64,000 nt of DNA from Allantophomopsis cytisporea (GCA_024752435.1 CP103033.1:806001-870000), one strand, 5' to 3'; numbered from the stretch's first letter, positions 22,221 through 35,187 are shown. The notes: a model not told the origin generated them from the letters alone. Program-made: numbers and translations.

Positions 22221-23496
22221 ATGGCAACGGCAAACGTTATCTTCGCTCCTGGTACTCCTACCATGGAGCCAGTCTTCACTGGTGCTTCTATGACCGCTCC
22301 AATTCAGAATGTCACCGAGAACCTGAAGAGATCATACGAGGAGTATGCTTCTCCAGAGCGAGAGTTCGAGCTCAAGTCCAACAAGAACATCCTCTTCAAC
22401 CCAAAGGAGCATTTGGCCTATGAGGCTCCAAGCAAGATTCACATGATGGAGGACATCGACATTCCAGCCAAGCTTGGTGTCTCCCCTGTTGCCATCTCAG
22501 AGCCGTTCCAGCTTTTCAGCCCAGAAGCCATCGACATCATGAGATCAGAAGTTCTCTCTAAGGAGGTCAACGACAAATACGCCTACACCAGTGATATTGC
22601 ACCAAAGCAGCTCCGAGGTTTTGCTCCTTCGTAAGTGATAGCAATCCTAGCTGATCGAGGTGCAAGCTTTGTTAACCTCGATATAGATGTGCCAAGTTTG
22701 TCTACGAGGCCTGGAAGAACCCAGAGACCCTTGACATCATCTCCAAGATTGCTGGCATTGATCTCGTCCCAGTCATCGACTATGAGATTGGCCATACCAA
22801 CATCGCTGTGCCAGGAAAGGTCAGCGACCACAAGTCAACAGACTTGATTGACGAGGACACTGAGAAGGCCGTCGTCGACTGGCACCACGACTCTTACCCA
22901 TTTGTATGTGTGTTGATGATGAGCGACACCACTGGTATGATCGGAGGCGAGACTGCCATCAGAACCGGTTCCGGTGAGATCAAGAAGGTCCGCGGTCCAA
23001 CAAAGGTATGTTGCCACCCCGAAAATTCCTTATCAAACACCCACTGATAACTATTCAGGGTTGCGCTGTCATCTTGCAAGGCCGTTACATTGAGCACCAA
23101 GCTCTCCGTGCTTTTGGTTCTCAAGAACGTATCACCATGGTGACATCCTTCAGACCTCGCTCTCCATTCGTCCGTGACGACACCATCCTTGCTACTGTCC
23201 GCCCAGTCTCCGGGCTCTCTGATCTCTACGGTCAGGTTGCTGAGTACCAGTTGGAGAACATGGAGACCCGTGTTCGTCACATGCTCAAGACTGTCCGCCA
23301 GTCTACCAAGGCTGGCTGCACTGACGTGAAGGCCATCAAAGCCTTCCTCGACTTTGAGATCGCCAACCTTACCCACATTCAGGAAGAATTTGTAGAGGAG
23401 GACAAGGTCGAGATGGGCAGTCTCCGTGAGGTTGTCCAGGCAGACATCGCCAAGACCCGCCTGAAGCGTCAAAAGATGATGCTCGAGCAGCAGTAA
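22221..23496 (+). CDS. 2OG-Fe(II) dioxygenase-like protein, uncharacterised fungal family
   Basis: A 388-residue protein from exons 22221-22630, 22687-23005 and 23059-23496. Introns are 56 and 53 nt and phases fit. The double-stranded beta-helix signature is visible: iron ligands H203 and D205 in DWHHDSYPF, the distal H256 in GRYIEHQAL, and R267 in QERITMVTSFRP as a 2-oxoglutarate anchor. GGETAIRTG and GPTKGCAVILQG lie between, as in other fungal Fe2OG proteins. These features suggest hydroxylation or demethylation coupled to 2-oxoglutarate decarboxylation; the substrate is unknown. Codons are strongly biased to C- or G-ending forms (AAG, GAG, ATC, CGT), unlike the neighbours, which suggests high expression. 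There is no signal peptide, so it is probably cytosolic. The last 40 residues are charged and helical. The start is preceded by TCAAAATGG, a good context. Confidence 0.8.
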
Positions 23497-25534
23497 GGGG
23501 ACTTGACAGCAGGTGATGCTTTACGATATGATGAATCTCCTTCGATGACTGGGTTTGGTTTTTTGTTAGTGTTCTTGGATGCAAACCATTCAAGTGTCAC
23601 CGCGTCGGATCTTGGTGAAGACAACGCTTTGCGGATATCCTGACTTTTGGTTGCGCCATTCACGAACCACATTATTAATGTCGTCGGTTGTTTGCTTTTA
23701 TTGCTTTGCCTATTTAGCGTTTCCTTTAGCAAAATGGTCGTTCTCTGTCTCTTTATCAAAATTAGCAAGTATGATTAGCATACAACACAACTTCCTATAT
23801 ATGGAAGTGCCAGCAGTGTATTGAATCAATACTTGCAAACTTACTGTCATTGTCAATGCATCGTGAGGTTGAAAGCGGGATCATTTCGTTAATCGGAAAT
23901 GCTTGGGGTGCTTTGGATGCTTAATGGTGCTTTGGTCATGGTATTGTTGCTTTGGCAGTTGTAATCCAACGGTTCCAAGGGAGTTAATAGTAGCGCATGG
24001 GTGTTGGTATGTACTTCGACCTTTCTCCGTGTGGCGCATGGGGTTGACAGAGTGACTGAAGCAGATGCAACTTTGCAAAGGTAAATGCACTGCACGCATG
24101 CACATGAACGCCAAGAAGTATAGACTGTGACCCCACAATGATCGAAATATAAATTGGTGTAGGTAGAGTAGCATATACAATAACGAATGCTCAAGCATGA
24201 AGCGCTAGAGCACTGAAAGAAGGAGCTGCTTGTCGACAACAGGAACAAACAATGCAAATGCTCTTTAGGTAGAGCATGAACGATAAGTAGAGACGGACTC
24301 GACAAGTGAAAGCGTGATGAGAGATTAATGTCAGTCAAGCTGAGCCTGGGTAGTCAGCGTACGACTCCAGACCAGTATGGGGAGAACTTGTAGGCGGAGC
24401 TTTCTGATTTTTCCCCCTCCGAATGCGGTTATTTGAGCAAGGTGAATGGATGGATGTCAAGCAAGGCGAGGAAGGCAAAGAGGATGGAATCGCTGCAAGC
24501 AACAAGTCTGTTCATGAGCTCGAGGTGAGGGTCAAAGATCGAGAGAGGAGACGTTCATGTAATATTTATTCGAGACTGAGGTTGCGGGAATTGCGTGGTC
24601 TTTTAACGAAATGTCGAGCGTGTGAGGTTGGCTTTGGAAGTGCGAGGGTGTGTGGAACGGCTAGAGAGCCTTGAGACACAACCCCCACACGGCTGTGATA
24701 TGATATCGATAAGATTCTACCAGACAGGGCATCCGCACACCCGCGAAGAGCGAGAGTAAATAGGTGGTATGGCGCGTGTGTATTGTGATGCCGTGTAGTG
24801 TATGGATGGATATGTTCCAAGACTCCTCCTGGCTACTTGCTATGTCTGTTGTTGAGTCTCATCGTATTGAAAAGAAAACACTATCATGAAATGTATCTGA
24901 GTATGCAGATGCTCTATTAAATCAAGCAATGAATAGCGAATGTCGTGAAGATACTTTTCGTTCCTGGATAGAATCATTGAGGTCGTTAAGAGAAGACCTT
25001 GTGGTCATTTAAACACCTTCGCACCTCATAGTACTTACGGTATATTATGACTGACTGACTGCCTGCCTACGTACCGATGGAACCCAGCTCGGATCTCTCT
25101 CTACGCTGACCTTAGCTTCACTTTTGTAAGGCGTTCCTCTAAGGTAGTTCCCTCAAAAGCCCATGTCACATATTCGCACTAAAATAATTAGATACTCATC
25201 ACGATACTCACGATACTCACGATACTCACGATACTCTTCTACATTGCTCATCGCGCAGAAGCCGAAGCTTCATTCGCATACCTCACGAAGATACATCTCT
25301 ACACCGGTACACGTCCTTGAACCAGTCATCCACGCGAGTCTGCCGCCGGACGTGTCGCTGCTCTATAGGCTTACCGCTCCGGCACAATCTAATCGGCAAC
25401 ACGCGCTGCACTTCAAGTTCTCTTCGGTCGCCTTGCATAAGCCCGAATATCACTTCAGCCTCTATTCACAATTCGATTCCGACGTCGTATGCCACAACAT
25501 ATCTGACCAGAGCACCGAAGATCATCATACGACC
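23497..25534. other. Intergenic, no gene supported
   Basis: 3' flank of the oxygenase gene and upstream region of the RING gene. Minus-strand frames at 23881-24338 look random. A 9-bp tandem repeat lies at 25201-25236. From 25163 the frame is open in phase with the RING protein. Confidence 0.5.
25201..25236 (+). repeat. Tandem 9-bp repeat, four copies
   Basis: Four exact copies of ACGATACTC, with a partial GATACTC just before. The unit length is a multiple of three, so the open frame across it would encode Arg-Tyr-Ser repeats if translated. Confidence 0.85.
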
Positions 25535-27839
25535 ATGGCTTCCTCAACCTCGCCATCAAAGTCTTTGCGCAGTATGACGCGAAATCAACGTGCGCTTCGA
25601 GGAAAGTCATATGAGCCTGCACAAACCCCAGTACCAGAAACGCAACAAAAAGCTTCAAGTTCGGCTACAGTCATTGCACAGCTTCCGGATGGAGAGGTAT
25701 GCTGCTGAATCTCTACGGCACTCGAAGACTTTACTGACTCTAACATAGCTTATGGAAACATTCAAATCCGATCTCGTCAGCATTCGCACCTTGGTATCAT
25801 GTACCATCTGTGACCAGCTCCTCTACGAACCCTGGACCTTGGCGTGCGGACACACATATTGCTACAGCGTGAGTTTCTCTGCCACCTGCGTTGAACGGAA
25901 ATTGCAATACATAACCTACTATACCTTTCCCTCAAGCTTCAATACTAATCTCTTGCAGTGCCTTTCCAGCTGGTTTGTAGCCAACAAACATAATAAGACA
26001 TGCCCCGACTGTCGCCAGGCTGTGAAAATTATGCCCGCGCCTTCCTTCCTAGTAAGCATTTTTGTTTAGTCAACCTCATGGGATTAAGCAGAAGCTAATA
26101 GTACTGATCAGATAAAACAACTCATTGAAACCTTTATCATCCGCGAAGAGCTTATGCCGGCCGATGAAAGTCGGTCACAACATCGCACAAGGCAAAGAGA
26201 GGAGAACGAGATTGTAGAAAGGGATAAGATTGACCCATCGGGTTTGTTCAAAGGTTGCTTTAATGGCAGAGTACGACAACGTGTTCGACTTGACCATGAG
26301 GATGGCGTTAGCAGATGTCCGGATTGCCTATGGGAATGGGAGGGAGGTACTCGATGCACCCAGTGCGGTGTCGACCTTGAAGATTCGGAGTTAGAAAGCC
26401 TACATGAGTTCAGTGATGAAGATGGTCCGGAGCTCTACGATTTGGACTTAGATGCAATGGACGCATGGCCAGATAGTGACGACAATGGCAGTTCTGATGG
26501 CGATGGTAACGACATACAGATGGAGCGTGCCGGTTTTCTCCCGCCTGGTTTTCATGATCGCGTCGTCATGGCTCGTCAACAGCGTCGTGCCCTCGCACGT
26601 CTTGAAGAAAGAATGATGCGCAGGGAGCTCAGTGGCAGTGTGACCTCAGAAGGCAACTCAGATGATGAAGAGACCGAGTCAATGCGAGATTTCATCGAGC
26701 ATGACGAGTCAGGTTTCTCGATACCTTATGTTGATGAAAATACATACCAGGAGAGTCACAGCTCTGCAGACCATGACGAAGAGGAGGAAGAAGAGGCCGA
26801 TCAAGATGATTCAGCAGACGAAGAAATTCGCCATATTGGTTCGTTCAGACGTCGAAGAGGGAACATGAACCAGCCTCCTGGCTCAAGTGGAACGCGTCGT
26901 AACGTCATCGTTCTTGAAAGCAGTGATACTGATGAGAGCGAAGTTCCTAATTATCCCGAACCATCACAATGGCCCTCCAGGAGTGGAACAGAGGGAGACG
27001 ACGTCGCGCTCATGAATAACGGTTGGAGCCCACTTGATCATGGCAATGATAGCGATGACGGCGCAAACAATGGCCCGGGTGAAATTGGGAGTGACACAGA
27101 GACTCTAGGTCGGGATCCGGATGGTGAGGATGGAGATGACTGTTCGAGGCAGAGCACACCTAGGCATGGAGGCTTTCAAAGTGCTCTGAATCTTCGTCCC
27201 GGTCAGCATCAGAATTTCTTTGCATTGAGAAGAGCACGAGGACGTCACCAGCGAATCTCATTGTCTGATGATAATGAAGATGAAGATGAAGATGAAGATG
27301 AAGATGATGAGGATGAAGATGCGGACGAGGATGAGGACGAGCAGCGGAGACCTAACCCCAGAGACAACGACGGCGATGTCGAGATGAGTGTCTCTCCAAT
27401 GGCTTCAAGCGTTCCAGAGGATGACAGCGAAAGCGAAGAAGAGATATCATTACCACAAACACGCCTGACCAGATCAAGATCGATCCGCCCTGCTGTACAA
27501 GTCACCGATCTCACTGGAGAGTCCTCTGATGATTCTGTTCGTCCAGCTCCACGAAGACGACGTCCCGCTGCTGCTGTACAATGGAATCGAAATCAAAGAG
27601 ACTATAGCCCGCAAATAAGTCAGCTTTTCCGCCAGTATCAGTCTGAGGTCCGGGATGCCGTTGCCCAGAGCGCGCCAATTCACCCTCCTCCCGTTTCCAC
27701 TCGTTGGGAGATTGCAACTCGACGAGCAACGCCGACTTCCAGGGCACGTACCACACATTATAGAGTCCTGCCTCCACGCCGTGTGGAAAATCACGTCGCT
27801 CGGGACGTGGTTCATACTCTAGAGAGACAGCTATCTTAG
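25535..27839 (+). CDS. RING-finger protein with zinc ribbon, acidic tail and two SIM candidates; putative E3 ubiquitin ligase
   Basis: A 700-residue protein from exons 25535-25696, 25749-25868, 25959-26051 and 26112-27839; introns of 52, 90 and 60 nt are all in phase 0. A C3HC4 RING is seen at residues 72-112: C72, C75, C87, H89, C92, C95, C109, C112. A second cysteine set (C194, C197, C207, C210 in CPDCLWEWEGGTRCTQC) looks like a zinc ribbon. The remaining 480 residues are acidic and probably disordered, with an Asp/Glu run near residues 510-540 encoded by GATGAA repeats. NVIVLESSDTDES (VIVL at 390-393) and VTDLTGESSDD (589-599) have the form of SUMO-interacting motifs. I infer a ubiquitin ligase that may read SUMO; the RING is well supported, the SUMO link is a hypothesis. 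The ATG at 25535 (ACCATGG) was chosen; an ATG at 25163 in frame would add 124 residues. Confidence 0.8.
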
Positions 27840-28948
27840 AAGAACATGAGAACATCTACGGATCTAACTCTTAGAATTGCGAATTGATATGGCGTTAGGA
27901 ATAAGGGCACAAAAAGGTAAAGGCGGGAAGGATACCATGGAGTTTGCCTCTTTTCTTCGTTTCTACTTGGAGAACAGCTCCACTTCATACTGGAAACCTG
28001 CGAGCTACTTGGGCATAGCATCACTTTATAGTTACGTAGGATGACAAAAGAAAAAGTTTCATTTATGTGCTCAGCACATAGGTACATGGATTACTTATTG
28101 AATGTTTAGTATAAATTCCTGCGTGACAATGACACGTGCTCATTGGCATTATATTCAAGTGACGTTTGTCATACTCCGGTTCGGGAAGCTGCAGGGACGA
28201 AGTTCCGAAAGATGGATAAATTATGAAGCTGCATATCTCTAGACATTATTGTTCAGGGGTTACTGGTTACTTTGAGTAGATGATCCCAGGCGGAAATTTA
28301 GCAATCGACAAGCGACTCTTGAGGATCACCATACGATAATGCGATCAAAACATCAACGAACGTTCATCGGTATATATGCTATCTTGGAATAAACATCTGT
28401 AGCAGAGTTCTCCATGTTCAATTCGCGGCGCGATATAATTTATACATATGATGCGGATCTCCACTAACTATGGGGAGATTTTGTTCTTCCATCGTTGAAG
28501 TGCAGCCACAATTTGCTTCTAGCTTTCTATTAGCCTTCATTTTGCCCCCTCGATGCACAAGCGACCACTGAATTCCACTGAATTCCCAGATTCGCTCAGT
28601 CAACACCCCTGCACCTACCATTTACTTGCGACACAAGCTTCAAGCCGCCTGGCATCTGAATCGCGTGCTCCAACGTTCTCGTGCTCCCAAACGTCACCGA
28701 ACGATACCACATTGTTTGCTACATTCCTCCCCATCCTCTCAAAAGTCAACAATCCAAAAGAAACAAAAGCACGTCCTCGCCCTATCACAACCTTCATTTG
28801 TCCACCTTCGTCCAAATCCACTCATCGGGCGTCCCTCCCACGCGATCTCGGAGACAGCCGATATTCTCACTTCTGTTTATGAGTTTCCTGAATGGGCCGA
28901 CGTTGAGAATATAAGACCGGTGTCGCGGGAGCGTCAAGCTGATTTGGT
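27840..28948. other. Intergenic, no gene seen
   Basis: 3' flank of the RING gene and upstream region and leader of the kinase gene. Overlapping frames at 28553-29000 run into the kinase's first exon but in other phases, with no protein pattern. Confidence 0.5.
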
Positions 28949-31585
28949 ATGCAGACGGCTAAGCTCAGGGCTGAGTCGCAAGGTCGTAAACAAAAGGTAG
29001 GCCTGTGGTGCCGGGTTTGCTGATGGCATAAGATCTTCAAGGGGTTGAGACGCCGGAGTCCGTATTTGAGCGTATCGCTGACGAACACATGCACAGCTTG
29101 CCAATTCCTATCAAGAGCTTCTAGAGTACGTATTTTCCTTCTCACCTCTGTTTTTTTGCAATTTCTCATATCTTCACAGAGAGTTCTCGTCGAAAGACCT
29201 CAGATCTGTCGGCAATTATGCTCTGGGACGATTAATTGGCAAGGGATCTTTTGGCAAGGTCTACTTGGCATCACATAAGCTTACGAACGGCTCGAAGGTA
29301 TGCCGTTACAATATTCAAGGGATGATATGGAATAAGGAGCTGATTGTTGTGTAGGTCGTCCTTAAATCTGCGAATAAAGACGACTCGAACTTGGCTCGTG
29401 AAATTCACCACCACCGACAATTTCTCCATCCGCACATCGCACGGTTATACGAAGTTATAGTTACGGAGAACTTGGTCTGGCTTGTGTTGGAATACTGTCC
29501 TGGTAAGGTCTCTTGCTTTGTGGTAAAGATTATTGTATTGATACTGCCGTGGTAGGTGATGAATTGTACAATTACCTCCTCGCACATGGTGCGCTACCGG
29601 TCGAAAAAGTCCAGAAAATCTTTACACAGCTCGTCGGAGCAGTTGCATATGTGCACAATCTGTCCTGCGTACATCGCGATCTTAAACTCGAAAATATCTT
29701 GTTAGACAAACACGAGAATGTAAAGCTCTGCGATTTCGGCTTCACTCGGGAATACGAGGGAAAGGCCAGCTACTTGCAAACATTTTGTGGAACGATCTGT
29801 TATAGTGCTCCGGAGATGCTGAAGGGAGAAAAATATGCTGGAGAAAAAGTTGACGTCTGGAGTCTTGGGGTCATTCTATACGCTCTATTATGTGGCGAAC
29901 TTCCGTTCGATGACGACGACGATACAGTAACAAGGACAAAAATCCTTCAGGATGAGCCGAAGTGGCCAGAGACTTTACCGCCGGATGCCAAAAACCTCTT
30001 AAGCATTCTTCTCTCGAAACGCCCTCTCATACGACCTTCACTATCGGATATTCTTGCGCACCCGTTTTTAGCTGAGCATGCGCCTCAACAGCAAGTCATA
30101 CTGAAGATACAACGACCAGCCCCATTCACGACTCCTCTAGAAAAGGAAGTTTTACAGCGTATGAGAAGTGCCGGGGTGGATATCGACCAAGTTATTGAGA
30201 ATGTCCTGGCGCGCCGATGTGACGCTCTTTCTGGCTGGTGGGCTCTTCTGCTAGAAAAAGAAGAAAGAAAGCAAAAGAGACGTGAAAGGAGACGCAAGGA
30301 GAAAGAGGCTGAGCACCGGGCTTCGAGGAGGTTGAGTGCTGCAAGTAGTCGTCTGGAGCGCATTGCTCCGACTATTCAGGAGGAGGGATCCACAAGTCGA
30401 AGAGGCAGTGATCCTCCACGGAGTCGCGGCAGGAAAGAGAGACGGAGTGCCCACTATCCAGAACTCGTCCTTACTGATCTCCCAAACCTGCCAGAAAACT
30501 CTCAACTCTCACCAAGTGTATCAAGTCCACCATTGCCTCTCGAGAAAGATTCAATCCGATCCGCGAGTTCTTCACGACAACGTCGACCAATCCCACCACC
30601 TAAAGAAGGGACTCTTCGAAGCGCCAGATCTCGAGGTAGCACGCTTCAACTTGTTACTTCGCAGAATGACATCCTTAGACAGAACGGCATGCGCAATGGA
30701 GCTCAGCGACGAAGACATCAACATGCATTCATCAACCAACTTGCTCACTGGAAACATTGGTTGATTGAGACCACGAAACGTAGCAAGTCTCCAAGTGCCA
30801 AGTCTAGCTCTTCAACGCCAGATCTCCTTACAAAATCAAGCACATCGTCTGGTAAGGAAAAATCTTCGAATCTACGCCCACCCACTTCCAAATCAACAAC
30901 TGATAGACCGGGGTTAAGCGGTACGCAATCGTACCCGCCATTACCAAGGATCGGCACGGGAGGGAGACCAAGTCTAAGTCCGAGTCCTTTGACACCACGG
31001 AGCTCATTTCGGCGGCATCCCAGTGGTGGACTTCGAGGCCGAAAGTCTACTTCCTCCTCAGTTTCCAGCATTCGTACTATCCACCGCCATGGACATTCCC
31101 ATTCGAAAGCCTCCTCAATAAGTTCGAATGGAAGTGCTACGACCGGCAAAGTTAGTTTGACCACTAGAAGCCCTCATCACTCTGTGAAGGTTCTTCCTGC
31201 CACACCCACTACCAGTGCCTTCCCGTCCAACATCCGCGTAGTCAGACAAGCACCATCGCCATTCAACGAAGGTATCAACTGGGGCGGCATGGGAGGGACT
31301 TCCAATGGCGGTCTTGTTTATGCTAAGCGCAAGAAAAATCTCTTCAAAGGTCCTTCCTTGAACGTCACATCGAGTCCTACAAGCCCGGGGCCAGCCGGTG
31401 GTCGCAGCAGAGCGGGCAGTCACAGTCGAAATCCAAGTCAATCAGGCCGACAAAGCGGAGAGATCATTCAGGAGGAGGACGAAGACGATATAGAAGAAGT
31501 CGAAACCTTCAGCCCAATCATCGGCCCTGGAGAAGTCGAACACATCTTCTCTTCTGTGGATGAACCTTCCAAGATTCTTGAATGA
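28949..31585 (+). CDS. Ser/Thr protein kinase, CAMKL/Kin4-like
   Basis: A 790-residue kinase from exons 28949-28996, 29097-29125 (29 nt), 29180-29297, 29355-29502 and 29556-31585. Introns are 100, 54, 57 and 53 nt and all phases fit. The kinase domain spans about residues 39-300: GKGSFGKVYLA loop, VVLK with K69, VHRDLKLEN (D156), CDFGF (D174), T-loop QTFCGTICYSAPE, and DVWSLGVILYALLCGELPF. After it come a basic helix (WALLLEKEERKQKRRERRRK) and a long Ser/Pro/Arg-rich tail ending in an acidic stretch. The layout suits fungal Kin4-like kinases; yeast Kin4 guards spindle position. The assignment rests on recall of the family, and a related CAMKL branch is possible. The start sits in a short first exon and gives the conserved run into LANSYQELLEEFSSKDLRSV. 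Confidence 0.82.
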
Positions 31586-32736
31586 AGGAATTTCACCCAA
31601 AATCCGACTTGTGTACGGGCGATAGGCGCAGGAAAATGGCATGGTAGTTAAGAGGAAAAGTCAACTGACATTTGGTAATGCGTTCGTTGTAACTTGCTTG
31701 GAGATTTTTATACCCATTTATTTGTTCGATATGTAGGAGAGGGCGAGGGCGATTCTTCTGAATCTTTTTTCTTTATTTCTCCACCGTGTGTTTTTAATTC
31801 CTTCTTGACCTGTCTCATCTTGTCTGTTCATTCTGTCCAGCGTGCATGGCAGCGATGATTTTGTTCGTGTTCACTTCTTACATAGCCTTTAGAACTGTAG
31901 ATTCATATCAATTGCTTTTTATCTTTTACATCTTCTGTGTTCTTTCATACAAGCGATGATTATGATTCCACGATTTAACTATTTAGATCGTCTTCCCTCT
32001 TAACATGTCCTCTTGAATATATTCGCAAAGAGGTCTTGGAGATCATGGAGATCTTGGGGAACGAGCCAGCTAGAAAAAGGGGTGTCGCGTGGGACTTGCA
32101 GGCACGCGGCATGTCGTGTGCATATGCAAAGCTAGACCAGAATAGATGTGCGATTTGCGACTGACTGATTGATGGAGTGATACAATAATAGACTTCAAAG
32201 ATTCCTGAGTTGACGAGTAATGCTGCAATTTCTTTTCTCTTCATTGATTAGACATTAAGAATTTCATTTGCATTAGGTCTACCATGAGGGGGAAGACGAA
32301 AGAGAGGATAGTAAAAGTAGATGACAGATCTCCTCCACTGGATATATGTTTCCAATCATCCGTATCTTCAATCATCCAGGATCCATTCTGGCCACCTACC
32401 TTTAATGACTTCGGTAAACGCCGTGTACAACTGTCATGTTCCAACTTCCAGAATAATCAAATCCAAAAAAAACTACTTTACAATTCTTTAATCAACACGC
32501 GGCGCAAATTGTAAGGGATACGAGGAATTGGTCTGACCGTTCGAACCAGTCCCTACAGAATGATCCAAAATCCCTAAATGAATGTCCGCGATCCATTCAA
32601 CCTCCGACGCTCGCCTGCGATCCATCTCTTTCGTCTAACAGCCGCTACAGCAGCTACAACGCTGTCCCAGAAGGTGCTCGAGACGTCCACGGCCGCCATC
32701 ACCGCAGGCCGCGAAACTTTCCAGGAGCTCGAGAGA
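31586..32736. other. Intergenic, no gene seen
   Basis: 3' flank of the kinase gene and upstream region of the mannosidase gene. Frames of 60-90 codons only. An in-frame ATG for the mannosidase lies at 32578. Confidence 0.45.
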
Positions 32737-34913
32737 ATGTCCTTCAATATTCCCAAAAACGTTCCCTCCTTCAACGACCCCCAGCGCAACCTCGAGGACC
32801 GCGCCTGGGCCTCTTCTGGTATGAGCTCTCGCTCTCCACAGCCAGGTGGCCAGAGCAGCTACGGCCTCGTCTCTTCCAATGGTGGCTTCGCCGCCGTCCA
32901 AGATAAAGTTGGTGGCTTCTTTGATCGGAGTAGGGATTTGCCCATGTATAAAGATAAACCATATTCTTATGCGTCCAGTCGGCGACAGAGGCCTGTCTGG
33001 CAACGGAAACGAGTGCTAGGGGGCCTGGGCTTATTCATCTTCGTGTTTTTGTGGTTGATGGGATTCTTTGGAGAGGAAAGCCAGGCAAAGAAGAAGGCTG
33101 GAGAGGGATTGGCTTGGTTACAAAGACCGGAGAGCGCAGATGCGAAGGTCGATTGGGATAGTAGGAAGGAGAGTGTGAAGGACGCTTTCAAGCTCAGTTG
33201 GGACGCTTACGAACGTTATGCTTGGGGATATGATGAGTTCCATCCAGTGACAAAGCATGGCAAGCAGATGACTCCCAATGGCATGGGATGGATCATTGTT
33301 GATGCGCTGGATACTATGATGCTTATGAATCTTACGAGTCGATTGGAACATGCTAGGGAATGGATGACCACGAAGCTCGATTATAATCAGGATCAGGAGG
33401 TGAATACTTTCGAGACTACAATTCGTATGCTTGGAGGCTTGTTGTCTGCGCATTATCTCTCTACTACCTTCCCGGAAATGGCGCCTCTTTCGGATGATGA
33501 TCCAGGAGCCAAGGGCGAAGACTTATACTTGGAGAAGGCGAAGGATTTGGCAGATCGAATTATTGGAGCTTTTGAATCTAAGTCTGGCATTCCATATGCC
33601 AGTGTTAATTTGAAAACATCCAAAGGTGTAGTATCTCATGACGACCAAGGTGCCTCTTCAACGGCCGAAGCTGCGACTCTCCAACTGGAGTTCAAATATC
33701 TCGCAAAATTGACTGGCGAACGTTATTACTGGGACACTGCCGAGAAGGTCATGCAAGTTATCGATGATAACGGTATGGAAGATGGACTCCTACCAATCTA
33801 CATTTACGCCGATAAAGGTCATTTCCGAGGTAACAACATTCGACTTGGCAGTCGCGGTGACTCTTACTACGAATATTTGATCAAGCAATACTTGCAAACG
33901 TCGAAGCAAGAGCCAATCTATGAGGAGATGTGGGATGAGTCTCTTGCTGGTGTGAGAAAGCATCTCATCACCTATTCCGAGCCGTCACGCTTTACGGTTC
34001 TTGGTGAGCGCCCGAATGGTCTCGGCGCCGAACTCTCTCCCAAGATGGATCACCTGGTTTGCTTCATGCCCGGAACCATCGCTTTAGGCGCTACAGGCGG
34101 TATCTCTGAAGCCGAAGCTCGCAAGCTTTCTACGTGGAATGCCAAGAAGGACGCCGAGATGCAACTTGCGCGCGAACTCACCCAAACCTGCTGGGGAATG
34201 TACAAGTTCATGGCCACTGGCCTCGCGCCTGAAATTACGCATTTCAACATGGCAGATCCACCTCTTCCTGAATCGGCTCCCCACAATCCTCCAAAGACAT
34301 TCGATCTTTCAGAAGACGCTGAGTGGCGCAAGGATTTTATCGTCAAGGGTAACGATGTTCATAATCTGCAAAGACCAGAGACCGTGGAGTCGTTGTTCTA
34401 CATGTGGAGGATCACTGGCGATGTCATGTATCGCGAGTGGGGCTGGGAGATGTTTAAGAGCTTCATGACCCATACTGCAGTCGCGGATGGGGGTGGCTTC
34501 ACTTCTCTTAATGACGCTAGCAAGATCCCACCCTCGCAGCGTAATAACATGGAGAGTTTCTGGCTCGTAAGTACACTATCAAACCCCTTCGGTTATCCAT
34601 CTATATTACTCGGACATGCAGCTGACTTTTTCACCAGGCTGAGACATTGAAATACTTCTACCTCCTATTCTCGGACAACGACATCCTACCCCTTGACCAG
34701 ATCGTCATCAACACCGAAGCTCATGCCTTCCCGAGATTCGAGTTAGGCCAATTGTTCTCTACCGGCTGGAAAAGGAAGCCTAGAGTTGATGGCAAGCTAG
34801 CATCTGTTCATCATGAAAAGGATGACGTGCCGGTCTCGACAGAGACAGTTACAGTGGAGTTGCAGGACTTTATTGCAAACTCAAATACTCAGACCAAACC
34901 TGACTTTGTTTAG
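32737..34913 (+). CDS. ER class I alpha-1,2-mannosidase (GH47)
   Basis: Removes alpha-1,2-linked mannose from N-glycans in the ER or early Golgi, marking glycoprotein maturation. Exons 32737-34566 and 34638-34913, with a 71-nt intron in phase 0, give 701 residues. It is a type II membrane protein: a cytosolic Arg/Ser-rich tail, a membrane anchor at about residues 93-111 (VLGGLGLFIFVFLWLMGFF), a short stem, then the GH47 domain. Family landmarks are VDALDTMMLM, FETTIRMLGGLLSAHYLS, EDGLLPIYI, RGDSYYEYLIKQYL, and the calcium-binding threonine in INTEAHAFPRFE. The start at 32737 has A at -3 and fits the usual tail length. An in-frame ATG at 32578 with a poor context would add 53 residues. It is probably the orthologue of yeast Mns1, but fungi hold several GH47 paralogues. 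Confidence 0.88.
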
Positions 34914-35062
34914 TGAGTGTATGATAGATATGTAGCGATTTATGTAGCATATGAATGGCGTTTTAATGACCGTACTGTTTGAATTCTGAACCAATATGTG
35001 ATGGTGGTGGGAGAAGATACTTGGTAGAGGAAGGAAGGATTTGCAGTATTTTGCTCATCTAT

Positions 35063-35089
35063 CAGCAGCAGCAGCAGCAGCAGCAGCAG
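35063..35089 (+). repeat. (CAG)9 microsatellite
   Basis: Nine exact CAG units about 150 bp past the mannosidase stop codon, outside any supported frame. Confidence 0.9.
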
Positions 35090-35187
35090 AATCGGTTTGC
35101 CTGTAAGTGAGGCATACCTCTATAAAGTATTTCGTAGCTGCAAGTTGTATCCTCGCTTACACTCAGCGTGCTTTGCAAAACCTCGTC

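Noticed and set aside
27276..27306. GATGAA tandem repeat as a separate repeat element
   Set aside because: It lies in frame inside the RING protein and encodes its Asp/Glu run, so it is described there.
32524..32560. TTCGAACC sequence near 32541 as a second tRNA B box
   Set aside because: The full B-box consensus is not met and no A box or cloverleaf arms are found around it.
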